A stretch of DNA of 64,000 nucleotides, taken from Lachnospiraceae bacterium (GTDB lineage: Bacteria > Bacillota > Clostridia > Lachnospirales > Lachnospiraceae). Positions 24,989-33,734 of this stretch are shown here, piece after piece. Position 1 is the stretch's first letter, and each line of letters starts with the position of its first letter. The DNA lies in the NCBI GenBank assembly GCA_022791575.1, contig JAAVZI010000080.1:1-64000 (forward strand). The letters are read 5' to 3'. Made by a program: the position numbers and the translations under genes. Under the pieces are notes generated by a model. It was given only the letters and a program-made list of their open reading frames with translations, did no database searches and was not told the origin of the DNA.

Positions 24989-27514
24989 GTGGCGCAGTTT
25001 TATGATGGTGATATTGAGAAAAGTCCAAGAATTCCAAGGCTGATTGAGCATTTATATGCGAAGCTGCCTGTGATAGAAGCGGACAGAGCGGTGATTGTAA
25101 CAGAATCCTATAAGGAGACGGAAGGAGAACCGGTGATTACCCGGCGGGCCAAGGCATTTCAGAAGATTTGTCAGGAACTTCCTATTATTATACGCCCAGA
25201 AGAGCTGATTGTAGGAAGCAACAGCCAAGCTCCCAGAGGTTGCCAGGTATTTCCAGAATATTCGTTTGAATGGCTGGAAGCAGAGTTTGATACAGTAGAA
25301 GAACGAAGTGCGGACCCATTTTATATCGCAGAAGATACAAAGAAGAAATTACATGAGGCTTATAAGTATTGGAAAGGCAAGACGACCAGTGAGCTTGCGA
25401 CTTCTTATATGGCCAAGGAGACTTTGACCGCTATTGAGCACAATATGTTTACAACTGGAAATTATTTCTACAATGGAATTGGACATTTCTGTGTGCAGTA
25501 TGATAAGGTTTTGAAGATTGGATACGAGGGCATTATGGCAGAAGCAGAAGAAGAGCTGCAAAAGCATGATGTATCGGAAGCAGACTATGCCAAACGTTCT
25601 CATTTCCTGAATGCGGTGATCATGTGCTGTAAGGCAGCGATTCATTATGCGCAGCGTTATGCTATGCTGGCGCTGAAAGAAGCAGAAGCTTGTCAGGATG
25701 ATCAAAGAAAGCTGGAGCTTCTTAAGATTGCAGAAATCTGTGCCAAAGTTCCGGGCAAGCCGGCAGAGACATTTTATGAAGCCTGTCAGTCTTTTTGGTT
25801 CGTGCAGATGCTGATTCAGACGGAGTCCAGCGGACATTCAATTTCTCCGGGACGGTTTGATCAGTATATGTATCCATATTATAAGAAAGATATGGAAGAG
25901 GGCAGGATTACTAGGGAGTACGCCCAGGAATTGATTGATTGTATCTGGGTGAAGTTAAATGATTTGAATAAAGTTAGGGATGCTGCTTCTGCGGAAGGCT
26001 TTGCAGGCTATAGTTTGTTCCAGAATCTGATTGTGGGCGGACAGAGCGAAGAGGGCTTGGATGTTACCAATGATTTATCCTGTATGTGTCTGGAAGCTTC
26101 TATGCATGTGATGCTGCCGGCGCCATCACTTTCCATTCGAGTATGGAACGGAACGCCGGATGCGCTTTTAATTAAAGCGGCCAAGCTGACCAGAACAGGA
26201 ATCGGACTTCCGGCTTATTATAATGATGAAGTAATCATTCCTTCTATGATGAGTAGAGGTGTAACCTTAGAGCATGCCAGAAGTTATGCGATTATTGGCT
26301 GTGTGGAACCACAGATGCCAGGTATGACAGACGGCTGGCATGATGCAGCATTTTTCAATATGTGCCGTCCACTGGAAATGGTGTTTAGCAATGGTTTGGA
26401 AAATGGTGTCCAGGTGGGCTTAAGAACTGGCGAAGTAGAGAATATGAAGACGTTTGATGAGTTTTACGACGCCTATAAAGAGCAAATGAAATATTTCATA
26501 AAATTAATGGTGAATTCAGATAATGCCATTGATACTGCCCATAGGGAGAGATGTCCGCTGCCGTTCCAGTCGTGTATGATTGATGATTGTATTAAGCGCG
26601 GCAAAACCATTCAGGAGGGTGGAGCCGTCTATAACTTTACCGGACCTCAGGGCTTTGGAATTGCCAATATGACCGATTCTCTGTATGCAATTAAGAAACT
26701 TGTGTTTGAAGAGAAGAAGGTAACCATGGCAGAATTCAAGCAGGCCTTAAAGATGAATTTTGGTAAGGGACTGAGTAAGGAAATGTGTCAGGAATTGACA
26801 ACAGAGATTGCTAGGAGTCTGGCTGCTGCAGGCAGAGAAGTAGGAGAAAAGGAAATAGAAGCAATCTATCATACTGTAAAATATGACAGTGTATCAAAAG
26901 CTGACCAGCAAAAGTATGACAAGCTTTTAGAAATGATTAATGCAGTAGACAAATATGGCAATGATATTCCAGAAGTAGATGCATTCGCAAGAGATGTTGC
27001 GTATACATATACAAGACCGCTGGAGAGCTTTTCCAATCCAAGGGGCGGGCAGTATCAGGCTGGATTGTATCCAGTATCTGCGAATGTTCCGCTGGGTGCT
27101 CAGACGGGAGCGACACCGGATGGAAGACTAGCGAATACGCCGATTGCCGACGGAGTTGGCCCGGTTGCTGGTAAAGATATACTAGGGCCTACTGCGACTG
27201 CTAATTCGGTTTCTAAGCTGGATCATGGAATTGCTTCCAATGGAACCTTATTTAATCAGAAGTTCCATCCTTCCGCCTTGTCGGGAATGGAAGGATTGCA
27301 GAAATTTGTGGCTTTGATTCGTGCATTTTTTGATCAAAAAGGGATGCATATGCAGTTTAATGTAGTAAGCCGTGAGACCTTATTAGATGCGCAGGCTCAT
27401 CCTGAGAAATATAAGGGCCTGGTAGTACGTGTGGCAGGCTATAGTGCGTTGTTCACGACATTGTCCAAGTCTTTGCAGGATGATATTATTAATCGTACAA
27501 CACAGGGATTTTAG
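24989..27514 (+). CDS. Glycyl radical enzyme, glycerol/1,2-propanediol dehydratase-like
   Basis: An 841-residue protein. The thiyl Cys lies in GCVEP (Cys438) and the radical Gly in RVAGYSA (Gly817). Other pieces match what I recall of the B12-independent glycerol dehydratase of Clostridium butyricum and the propanediol dehydratase of Roseburia: FYNGIGH, SGHSISPGRFDQYMYPYY, LPAYYNDEVIIP and GWHDAAFFN. These include the His and Asp/Glu residues used for dehydration rather than the pair typical of pyruvate formate-lyase. It probably removes water from a small diol to give an aldehyde. It is about 50 residues longer than the clostridial enzyme, through an insert near 610-660. GTG 24989 follows AAAGGAGAGG. 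The activase is next, but no microcompartment or alcohol dehydrogenase gene is near. Confidence 0.82.
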   Translation: MAQFYDGDIEKSPRIPRLIEHLYAKLPVIEADRAVIVTESYKETEGEPVITRRAKAFQKICQELPIIIRPEELIVGSNSQAPRGCQVFPEYSFEWLEAEFDTVEERSADPFYIAEDTKKKLHEAYKYWKGKTTSELATSYMAKETLTAIEHNMFTTGNYFYNGIGHFCVQYDKVLKIGYEGIMAEAEEELQKHDVSEADYAKRSHFLNAVIMCCKAAIHYAQRYAMLALKEAEACQDDQRKLELLKIAEICAKVPGKPAETFYEACQSFWFVQMLIQTESSGHSISPGRFDQYMYPYYKKDMEEGRITREYAQELIDCIWVKLNDLNKVRDAASAEGFAGYSLFQNLIVGGQSEEGLDVTNDLSCMCLEASMHVMLPAPSLSIRVWNGTPDALLIKAAKLTRTGIGLPAYYNDEVIIPSMMSRGVTLEHARSYAIIGCVEPQMPGMTDGWHDAAFFNMCRPLEMVFSNGLENGVQVGLRTGEVENMKTFDEFYDAYKEQMKYFIKLMVNSDNAIDTAHRERCPLPFQSCMIDDCIKRGKTIQEGGAVYNFTGPQGFGIANMTDSLYAIKKLVFEEKKVTMAEFKQALKMNFGKGLSKEMCQELTTEIARSLAAAGREVGEKEIEAIYHTVKYDSVSKADQQKYDKLLEMINAVDKYGNDIPEVDAFARDVAYTYTRPLESFSNPRGGQYQAGLYPVSANVPLGAQTGATPDGRLANTPIADGVGPVAGKDILGPTATANSVSKLDHGIASNGTLFNQKFHPSALSGMEGLQKFVALIRAFFDQKGMHMQFNVVSRETLLDAQAHPEKYKGLVVRVAGYSALFTTLSKSLQDDIINRTTQGF

Positions 27515-27550
27515 GTTGTATAGACAGAAGTGATTTGGGAGGATTCCATT

Positions 27551-28351
27551 ATGCAGTTGGATACCAATTATTTACAGACAACAGGAAGAATTTTCGATAT
27601 TCAGAAATTCTCTATACACGACGGGCCAGGAATCCGTACCATTGTATTTTTGAAAGGCTGTGCATTTCGCTGCAGATGGTGCTGTAATCCGGAATCCCAG
27701 AGATACGAGATTCATCCTATGCGTGTGGAAGGAAAGGAAAAGACGATTGGAAAGGATGTAACCGTTCAAGAGGTTATGGAGGAGGTATTAAAGGATCTGC
27801 CGCATTACCGTCGTTCGGGTGGAGGGATGACCTTATCAGGCGGCGAGTGTCTGCTGCAGCCTCAGTTTGCTTCTGACTTATTATTTGCGGCCAAGCAGGC
27901 CGGGATCAATACGGCTATAGAATCTACGGCTTTTGCGGATTTTAGTATGATAGAAGAGAAGATTCTGCCGCATTTGGATTGGTTTTTGATGGATGTGAAG
28001 CATATGAATCCCAATAAACATAAATTATTTATTGGAAAATCCAATGAAAAGGTGCTAGAAAATGCCAGGAAGATTGCGGCTACAGGTCAAAAACTGATTA
28101 TTCGTGTTCCGGTTGTACCAACTTTTAATGATACAGAAGCAGAGATCTTGGAGATTGCACGGTTTGCCCGTTCTTTGCAGGGAGTAGATTCCCTTCATCT
28201 TCTGCCGTATCATCGGCTGGGGCAGGATAAATATGCAGGACTTTCACGAGAGTATCTGTTGGAGGATATAGAACCGCCAACCAATGAACACATGCAGCAG
28301 CTGCTGGAAGTTGCTAAAACCACGGGGCTCCATGTGCAGATTGGCGGATAA
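27551..28351 (+). CDS. Glycyl radical enzyme activase, radical SAM, compact type
   Basis: A 266-residue protein with the radical-SAM cluster motif CAFRCRWC (Cys-x3-Cys-x2-Cys) following the activase signature SIHDGPGIRT. The SAM-binding TLSGGE is at about residue 97. It installs the glycyl radical on the enzyme encoded 36 bases upstream. Most activases of dehydratase-type glycyl radical enzymes carry an extra ferredoxin-like insert with eight Cys after the CNPES segment. Here that segment is followed directly by YEIHPMRVEGKEKTIG with no Cys, so the insert is missing, as in pyruvate formate-lyase activase. ATG 27551 has GGGAGG eight bases before it; the in-frame GTG at 27530 does not. Confidence 0.92.
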   Translation: MQLDTNYLQTTGRIFDIQKFSIHDGPGIRTIVFLKGCAFRCRWCCNPESQRYEIHPMRVEGKEKTIGKDVTVQEVMEEVLKDLPHYRRSGGGMTLSGGECLLQPQFASDLLFAAKQAGINTAIESTAFADFSMIEEKILPHLDWFLMDVKHMNPNKHKLFIGKSNEKVLENARKIAATGQKLIIRVPVVPTFNDTEAEILEIARFARSLQGVDSLHLLPYHRLGQDKYAGLSREYLLEDIEPPTNEHMQQLLEVAKTTGLHVQIGG

Positions 28352-28369
28352 GAAAAATCAAAAGAACGA

Positions 28370-28651
28370 TTACTTTTTTTGGAAAGCAGAGGCCATTCTT
28401 ATAATGGTTTCTGCTTTTTGTCTTTCTTCAGGGGCGAGTTTCTGCATTAAAATATTCATAAGCAGTTCCCGTTCTGGCGAAGAGAAGCTGATTCCTTTGT
28501 CATTTGCCTGATTCATAGCAGACATAAAGAATGGAAGCAGTTCGTTGGTATTTTTATTGCCAGCTTCATTTGCAATGGAGGAGAGAATCTGCAGTTTCAT
28601 AGGATCGATATTTTTCAGTGCAGGGTCGTTCATCCAGGAATTATTGTTCAT
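28370..28651 (-). CDS. Small conserved-looking protein, unknown
   Basis: A 93-residue, mostly helical, soluble protein rich in Met, Asn and Glu (ending IIRMASAFQKK). No family recognised. AAAGG precedes the ATG. It follows a second small helical gene on the same strand with a 75-base gap, probably one transcript. Its last 16 codons overlap a terminator that acts on the opposite strand. Confidence 0.6.
   Translation of the reverse strand: MNNNSWMNDPALKNIDPMKLQILSSIANEAGNKNTNELLPFFMSAMNQANDKGISFSSPERELLMNILMQKLAPEERQKAETIIRMASAFQKK
28383..28419 (+). terminator. Terminator of the glycyl radical operon, inside an opposing gene
   Basis: AAAGCAGAGGCCATT (28383-28397) pairs with AATGGTTTCTGCTTT (28403-28417) through 15 pairs, two of them G-U when read as plus-strand RNA, and ends in a T run. 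It lies within the 3' coding end of the minus-strand gene at 28370-28651. Confidence 0.7.
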
Positions 28652-28726
28652 ATTTTTCCAACCTTTCTATTAATAAGGAATCTGTTATTGTATTTTATGT
28701 ATTGGCCGTTGAATTGTGCCAGAGAT

Positions 28727-29167
28727 TTAGGCCATTCCAGCAAACATTTGGGAATAACCATCAAAAGCGGCCTGCTGTTCAGGCGTCAGAAGATTTTTCA
28801 GCATATCAAACATATTGTTATTATCTGACTGGCCTTCCGGCATCGAAGCTCTGTAAGAGGAAAAAAGTTGAAATGCCTGATTGAAATTAATAAATAAATC
28901 AATAAACTCTTTCTCTTTGTCTGTGCAGAAATCACGAATATGATTCAGCATATTAAGAATCTGACTGCCTTCTGCATTTTCAGAGCAGGCGGTGAGCTGA
29001 TTGTCTTCTTCCTGAATCAGGGACAGGGCATTGCGCAGTTCAAAGATCTTAATGAATACAGTAAAGGTTCGTTGTTCATTGTTATTCATGTAAGGAAGTG
29101 CGGCTTTCAACATCTGCAGAGAATGTGAAAAGGTCAGGTTATCAAAATCGGTTAATGAACCATCCAT
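28727..29167 (-). CDS. Small helical protein, unknown
   Basis: A 146-residue soluble protein, acidic and mainly helical (MDGSLTDFDNLTFSHSLQML...). No family recognised. It ends LLTPEQQAAFDGYSQMFAGMA, a style of C-terminus like that of the neighbouring 93-residue protein (LAPEERQKAETIIRMASAF), so the two may be related and act together. AAGGAG sits 9-10 bases before the ATG. It diverges from a small plus-strand gene at 29290. Confidence 0.6.
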   Translation of the reverse strand: MDGSLTDFDNLTFSHSLQMLKAALPYMNNNEQRTFTVFIKIFELRNALSLIQEEDNQLTACSENAEGSQILNMLNHIRDFCTDKEKEFIDLFINFNQAFQLFSSYRASMPEGQSDNNNMFDMLKNLLTPEQQAAFDGYSQMFAGMA

Positions 29168-29289
29168 TGTTTTAGGCTCCTTTTTGTCCTTTTTGAAAAT
29201 ATATGTATAAACTGCTCGGTTATGACTAGAAATGGCACCATTATCATATTTTGTAATAAAATAAAAGAAAGAAGATTAGGAGGGGAATT

Positions 29290-29466
29290 ATGGAAAAGGA
29301 ACATATGAAACTGGTCATTGATGGGAATGCCGTATATGAAATTGATCAGGAGTGTATGAGCAGAGGAATGAATCGGGAGCAGGAAAAGGAGCAAACAAAC
29401 GTTCCGTATAGCCGTGGTAGAAACTATCCTTCCTATCCAGCCAGAAGAAATCACAGGCAGGAATAA
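29290..29466 (+). CDS. 58-residue basic protein, unknown
   Basis: Frame MEKEHMKLVIDGNAVYEIDQ ... RNHRQE. AGGAGGGG ends four bases before the ATG. The N-terminal half looks folded (a beta-hairpin MKLVIDGNAVYEID), while the C-terminal half is Arg/Tyr/Pro-rich and probably disordered. No family recognised. Confidence 0.55.
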   Translation: MEKEHMKLVIDGNAVYEIDQECMSRGMNREQEKEQTNVPYSRGRNYPSYPARRNHRQE

Positions 29467-29490
29467 CAAGCAGCAGGCAAAAGAAGATGG

Positions 29491-29518
29491 AAAAAGGTGG
29501 CCGTTATGAACGGCCACC
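29491..29518 (-). terminator. Terminator of the Cys/Gly-rich protein gene
   Basis: GGTGGCCGTT (29496-29505) pairs with AACGGCCACC (29509-29518). Read on the minus strand the stem is followed by five T, so it ends the gene at 29558-29764. It may also stop the plus-strand gene ending at 29466, though there is no T tract on that side. Confidence 0.7.
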
Positions 29519-29557
29519 CTCCGATAGAAAGATTAGAAAACAGAATCAGTTGTTACA

Positions 29558-29764
29558 TTAACCGCAGAAACCATTTCCATTACCGCAGCAGCAAAGCAGT
29601 AAGATTAACAGAAGGCAGTTGTTGTCGCCGCCGAAGCCGCATCCGCTGCCGCCGCATCCACCGTTGTTACCGCCACAGCAGCACAGTAAGATGATAATCC
29701 AAAGAATAGAATTGTTGCCTCCTTCACATCCACATCCGCAGTTTGTTGCTGTTAAGTCACTCAT
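29558..29764 (-). CDS. Cys/Gly-rich small membrane-type protein (chorion-class high-cysteine type)
   Basis: A 68-residue protein with two near-repeated halves: a very hydrophobic stretch (ILWIIILLCCC, then CLLLILLLCCC) and a Gly/Asn/Cys-rich tail (GGNNGGCGG). I recall similar proteins in Clostridia annotated as chorion class high-cysteine HCB protein 13. ATG 29764 is chosen because GGAGGT lies seven bases before it; the TTG at 29779 overlaps that site. Function unknown. Small Cys/Gly-rich hydrophobic proteins are often tied to spores or the envelope, but nothing here proves that. Confidence 0.72.
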   Translation of the reverse strand: MSDLTATNCGCGCEGGNNSILWIIILLCCCGGNNGGCGGSGCGFGGDNNCLLLILLLCCCGNGNGFCG

Positions 29765-29842
29765 GATGAATACCTCCAAATTTTATTTACACTTCATCAT
29801 ATGTAGATGGGCTTGATTATGTTTCCACTTATTGCAAAAAAC

Positions 29843-29872
29843 TTGAAAATAATATATAATATGTGGTATGAT
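29843..29872 (+). promoter_or_regulatory. Promoter before the 46-residue membrane protein and alaS
   Basis: TTGAAA (29843-29848), 18 bases, TATGAT (29867-29872). The leader to 29963 has no T-box signature, which is notable before an aminoacyl-tRNA synthetase gene. Confidence 0.55.
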
Positions 29873-29962
29873 AGAAGAAGGATGTTTCTATAATGAGTGT
29901 GTATACACATAGGAACAAAGTCAAAAACAAATATTAAAATTATTTTAGGAAGGTGAATGTTC

Positions 29963-30103
29963 ATGGGAGCAATTTTTGAAAGTTTTGCACAATATGCTGT
30001 TATTATGGTAATACTGGCTGCATTGGCTGTAGGAGGTATTTTTATTGGTACAGCGCTGCGCAAAAAAAGTGATTTAAAGAAGCGCAATAGTACAGAAGAA
30101 TAA
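29963..30103 (+). CDS. 46-residue single-helix membrane protein
   Basis: Frame MGAIFESFAQYAVIMVILAA ... RKKSDLKKRNSTEE. One membrane helix (about residues 10-31) is followed by a basic then polar tail on the inner side. AGGAAGGTG precedes the ATG. It is just upstream of alaS with a 18-base gap and likely on the same transcript. Function unknown. Confidence 0.6.
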   Translation: MGAIFESFAQYAVIMVILAALAVGGIFIGTALRKKSDLKKRNSTEE

Positions 30104-30121
30104 TTTTGGAGGCATAAAACT

Positions 30122-32764
30122 GTGAAGAAATATGGTGTAAATGAATTAAGAAAGCTGTTTCTGGAATTTTTTGAAAGCAAGGATCATTTAAAGATGAAGA
30201 GTTTTTCTCTGGTTCCGAGAAATGATAATAGTCTGCTGCTGATTAATTCTGGTATGGCGCCGCTAAAACCTTATTTTACCGGACAAGAGATTCCACCGAG
30301 ACGTCGGGTGACAACCTGTCAGAAATGCATTCGTACAGGTGATATTGAAAATGTTGGTAAGACTGCGCGGCATGGTACATTTTTTGAGATGCTGGGTAAT
30401 TTTTCCTTTGGAGATTATTTTAAAAGAGAAGCCATTGCCTGGTCCTGGGAATTTCTGACAAAGACAGTGGGACTGGATGAAAACCGTCTGTATCCTTCTG
30501 TCTACGAAGAGGACGAAGAAGCATTCGATATCTGGAATAAAGAAATTGGTATTGCACCAGAGCGGATTTTCCGTTTTGGAAAAGAAGACAACTTCTGGGA
30601 ACATGGAGCCGGTCCTTGTGGACCTTGTTCTGAGATCTATTATGACCGCGGAGAAAAATACGGCTGCGGCAGGCCCGATTGTACGGTGGGCTGTGAATGT
30701 GACCGGTATATAGAGGTCTGGAATAATGTATTTACCCAGTTTGAAAATGATGGCAAAGGCCATTATGAGGAACTAGTTCAGAAAAATATTGATACTGGAA
30801 TGGGACTGGAACGTTTAGCAGTGGTAGTTCAGGATGTTGATTCAATTTTCGATGTAGATACGCTGCAGGCGCTTAGAGATAGGGTTTGTGAGTTTGCCCA
30901 GACTGCTTATCAAAGTGACGAGAAAAAGGATGTTTCCATTCGTCTGATTACGGACCATATTCGATCCAGTACATTTATGATTTCCGATGGAATTATGCCC
31001 AGTAATGAGGGCAGAGGCTATGTCCTTAGAAGGCTGATCCGCCGTGCTGCACGTCATGGAAGGCTGCTTGGTATTCAGGGAAAGTTTCTGTCACGCCTAA
31101 GCGAGACAGTAATTGCAGGCTCTAAGGATGGATATCCGGAACTGGACGAGAAGAAGAATATGATTTTTGCCGTTTTGACAGAAGAAGAGAATAAGTTTGA
31201 TAAGACGATTGACCAGGGATTGTTCATTTTATCCCAAATGCAAGAAGAGATGGAGAAGACTGGCAGAAAGGAATTAGCAGGAGAACATGCGTTCAAGCTT
31301 TATGATACGTATGGATTCCCGCTGGATCTGACGCAGGAGATTCTGGAAGAGAAAGGCTTTACCATTGATGAGGCAGGCTTTCAGGCAGCTATGGATGAAC
31401 AGAGGAAGAAAGCAAGAGAAGCCCGTAAGGTAACGAATTATATGGGAAGCGATGCAACGGTCTATGAAGAAATTGATCCTGCCATTACCTCTTCTTTTGT
31501 AGGATATGAGAATCTGGAAACAGAGTCCGAGATTCTTGTGCTGACGACAGAGTCCGAAGTGGTTCAAGCATTGACAGAAGGAGATCAAGGAACAATTATC
31601 ACTAGGGAGACTCCGTTTTATGCGACCAGCGGCGGACAGGCTGCAGATACCGGTGTGATTGAGAATTCAGGCGGAGAATTCCTGGTAGAAGACACGCTGA
31701 AGCTGTCTGGAGGAAAGATCGGCCATGTTGGCCGAGTTGTTAAAGGTATCTTCCGAACCGGAGAACAGGCTGTATTGAAGGTAGACAGGGAGAAACGTCT
31801 AGCTTCTGGTAAGAATCACAGTGCTACCCATCTTCTGCAGAAAGCACTCCGCGAAGTGCTGGGAAGTCATGTGGAACAGCATGGTTCAGATGTCAATCCA
31901 GATCGGCTTCGCTTCGACTTTTCCCACTTTTCAGCTATGACTAGGGAAGAGTTAGAGCGGGTAGAGGCAATTGTCAATGAAAAGATTCAGGAATCCCTTC
32001 CAGTGGTAACAGAAGTTATGGGTATAGAGGAAGCCAAGAAGACTGGTGCTATGGCTCTGTTTGGTGAAAAATACGGAGATCAGGTACGGGTTGTGAAGAT
32101 GGGAGAGTTCTCTATTGAGCTTTGCGGCGGTACACATGTACAGAATACCGGTGCGATTACAGCATTTAAGATTTTGTCGGAGTCTGGTGTGGCTGCAGGA
32201 ATCCGCAGAATTGAGGCTTTGACATCCGAGCATGTATTTTCTTATTATAAAAACATGGAAGGAATACTAGAAAGGGCTGCTAAGGCTATTAAAAGTACAC
32301 CTGCCACTTTGCCAGAGAAGCTAGAAGGACTACTGGCAGAATTAAAGGAGCTTCATAGTGAAAATGAATCTTTGAAGAGTAAAGCTGCCAAAGAAGCACT
32401 GGGTGACGTTATGAATCAGGTGCTGGAAGTGAAGGGGCAGAAGCTCCTGGCAGTATCCGTGCCTGATGTAGATATGAACGGTCTTCGTGAACTGGGAGAT
32501 CAGTTGAAGGAAAAGCTGGGAGAAGGCGTAGTGGTATTGGCTTCTGCTAAGGAAGGAAAAGTCAGCCTGATGGTTATGGCAACCGACCAGGCTCAGAAGA
32601 GTGGCGCTCATGCCGGCAATCTGATAAAGGCAGTAGCATCCTGTGTTGGCGGAGGAGGCGGCGGCCGTCCCAATATGGCGCAGGCAGGAGGCAAGAATCC
32701 AGCTGGAATTGCTGAGGCATTGAAGAAAGCCAAAGAAGTTTTAGAAGAGCAGATACAAGATTAG
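30122..32764 (+). CDS. alaS: Alanyl-tRNA synthetase
   Basis: An 880-residue protein of normal length. It charges tRNA-Ala in the cytoplasm. The class II catalytic core is at residues 1-450 (RNDNSLLLINSGMAPLKPYF; HGTFFEMLGNFSFGDYFK), the editing domain follows with its zinc motif NHSATHLL ... ELCGGTH, and the C-terminal DHHA1 domain ends with GGGGGGRPNMAQAGG. GTG 30122 follows TTGGAGG at a good distance. Transcription appears to come from 29843, with no T-box visible, so tRNA-dependent control is not supported here. Confidence 0.97.
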   Translation: MKKYGVNELRKLFLEFFESKDHLKMKSFSLVPRNDNSLLLINSGMAPLKPYFTGQEIPPRRRVTTCQKCIRTGDIENVGKTARHGTFFEMLGNFSFGDYFKREAIAWSWEFLTKTVGLDENRLYPSVYEEDEEAFDIWNKEIGIAPERIFRFGKEDNFWEHGAGPCGPCSEIYYDRGEKYGCGRPDCTVGCECDRYIEVWNNVFTQFENDGKGHYEELVQKNIDTGMGLERLAVVVQDVDSIFDVDTLQALRDRVCEFAQTAYQSDEKKDVSIRLITDHIRSSTFMISDGIMPSNEGRGYVLRRLIRRAARHGRLLGIQGKFLSRLSETVIAGSKDGYPELDEKKNMIFAVLTEEENKFDKTIDQGLFILSQMQEEMEKTGRKELAGEHAFKLYDTYGFPLDLTQEILEEKGFTIDEAGFQAAMDEQRKKAREARKVTNYMGSDATVYEEIDPAITSSFVGYENLETESEILVLTTESEVVQALTEGDQGTIITRETPFYATSGGQAADTGVIENSGGEFLVEDTLKLSGGKIGHVGRVVKGIFRTGEQAVLKVDREKRLASGKNHSATHLLQKALREVLGSHVEQHGSDVNPDRLRFDFSHFSAMTREELERVEAIVNEKIQESLPVVTEVMGIEEAKKTGAMALFGEKYGDQVRVVKMGEFSIELCGGTHVQNTGAITAFKILSESGVAAGIRRIEALTSEHVFSYYKNMEGILERAAKAIKSTPATLPEKLEGLLAELKELHSENESLKSKAAKEALGDVMNQVLEVKGQKLLAVSVPDVDMNGLRELGDQLKEKLGEGVVVLASAKEGKVSLMVMATDQAQKSGAHAGNLIKAVASCVGGGGGGRPNMAQAGGKNPAGIAEALKKAKEVLEEQIQD

Positions 32765-32785
32765 CCGAAGGATGAGGTGCAGAAT

Positions 32786-33505
32786 ATGGAAAAAGAGCAG
32801 AAGCCGGAACAGGCAGGAGAAAATGGCGGAAAGCGGGTAAATGGCAGACAGATTGCCGGAATTCTATTAATAGCCGCCGGCATACTGGCTATTATTTCGG
32901 TTTTTGCGATTCCTGCTATCAATAGAAAGAATAATGATAAAGATATAGAAGATATTCGCAGTGGTAAATATGCAGATCCTATAGAGACAGATGCCGAAAC
33001 GATTACTCCAGAAGCGGTATCGCCAGAAAGCATAGCGGCGCCCAGCGGAACGGCAGTTCAGACTGAGCCGTCAGAACGAGACCAGAAGCTGCAGACCATA
33101 TTGGCAGATAACAGCAGAATTGGCATTGTGGAAATCGACAAAATTGATGTATTGTATGCAATTGTAGAGGGTACAGAGGATGAGCAGATTAACCGGGCAG
33201 TCGGACATCTGACAGAGTCGGCCGGTATTGGTGAACAGGGAAACTGTGTAATAGCCGGACACCGAGGAGGTTATTTCGGGACATTTTTTGAACGGCTTCC
33301 AGAACTTGAAACCGGAGATGTTGTGAAATTAACAGATGTAAATGGGAAGGAATACCATTATTCGGTATATGATAAGAGAATGGTAGAACCAGCCGATTGG
33401 TCAGTGATCAAAGAGCTTGAAGATCAACATACGCTTACGATGATTACCTGCGAAGATGATACAAGAAAAAGAATTGTGGTTTCAGCGGTTCTGTTTACTC
33501 CATGA
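32786..33505 (+). CDS. Class D-type sortase
   Basis: A 239-residue protein with an N-terminal membrane helix (about residues 24-46), a Glu/Pro/Thr-rich spacer, and a sortase domain. The catalytic His is in CVIAGHRGG, the Cys in TMITCEDD, and the Arg two to three residues later (TRKR). The TxxTC-like context fits class D. It joins surface proteins to the wall peptide after cutting an LPxTG-type motif. The likely substrate is encoded 230 bases downstream and carries LPKTG. ATG 32786 has GAGG nine bases upstream; the GTG at 32777 overlaps that site. Confidence 0.88.
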   Translation: MEKEQKPEQAGENGGKRVNGRQIAGILLIAAGILAIISVFAIPAINRKNNDKDIEDIRSGKYADPIETDAETITPEAVSPESIAAPSGTAVQTEPSERDQKLQTILADNSRIGIVEIDKIDVLYAIVEGTEDEQINRAVGHLTESAGIGEQGNCVIAGHRGGYFGTFFERLPELETGDVVKLTDVNGKEYHYSVYDKRMVEPADWSVIKELEDQHTLTMITCEDDTRKRIVVSAVLFTP

Positions 33506-33637
33506 GTGTTCGGATGGTATTACACGTCTGGAACATTTAAAAGATAAAAATAATATTAAAATATTTCAAAGGAAAGGGGATGATTCAAGGAATATTGCAG
33601 AAAATAGTAAAAAATATATAAAAATGCTAAAAAAATC

Positions 33638-33666
33638 TTGCAACTCGGTAAAAAACATGTTAAAAT
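33638..33666 (+). promoter_or_regulatory. Promoter of the LPxTG surface protein gene
   Basis: TTGCAA (33638-33643), 17 bases, TAAAAT (33661-33666), followed by AAAAGGAG before the ATG at 33735. This gives the substrate its own transcript, apart from the sortase. Confidence 0.6.
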
Positions 33667-33734
33667 TACTTATGATTAACTCATAGGATGCTAATCCATG
33701 AAATTAAAATAAAATAAAAAGGAGTTCGGTCGAA

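Noticed and set aside
29873-30121. T-box leader for alaS
   Set aside because: The conserved T-box anti-terminator bulge sequence and a terminator are absent, and a small ORF fills most of the leader.
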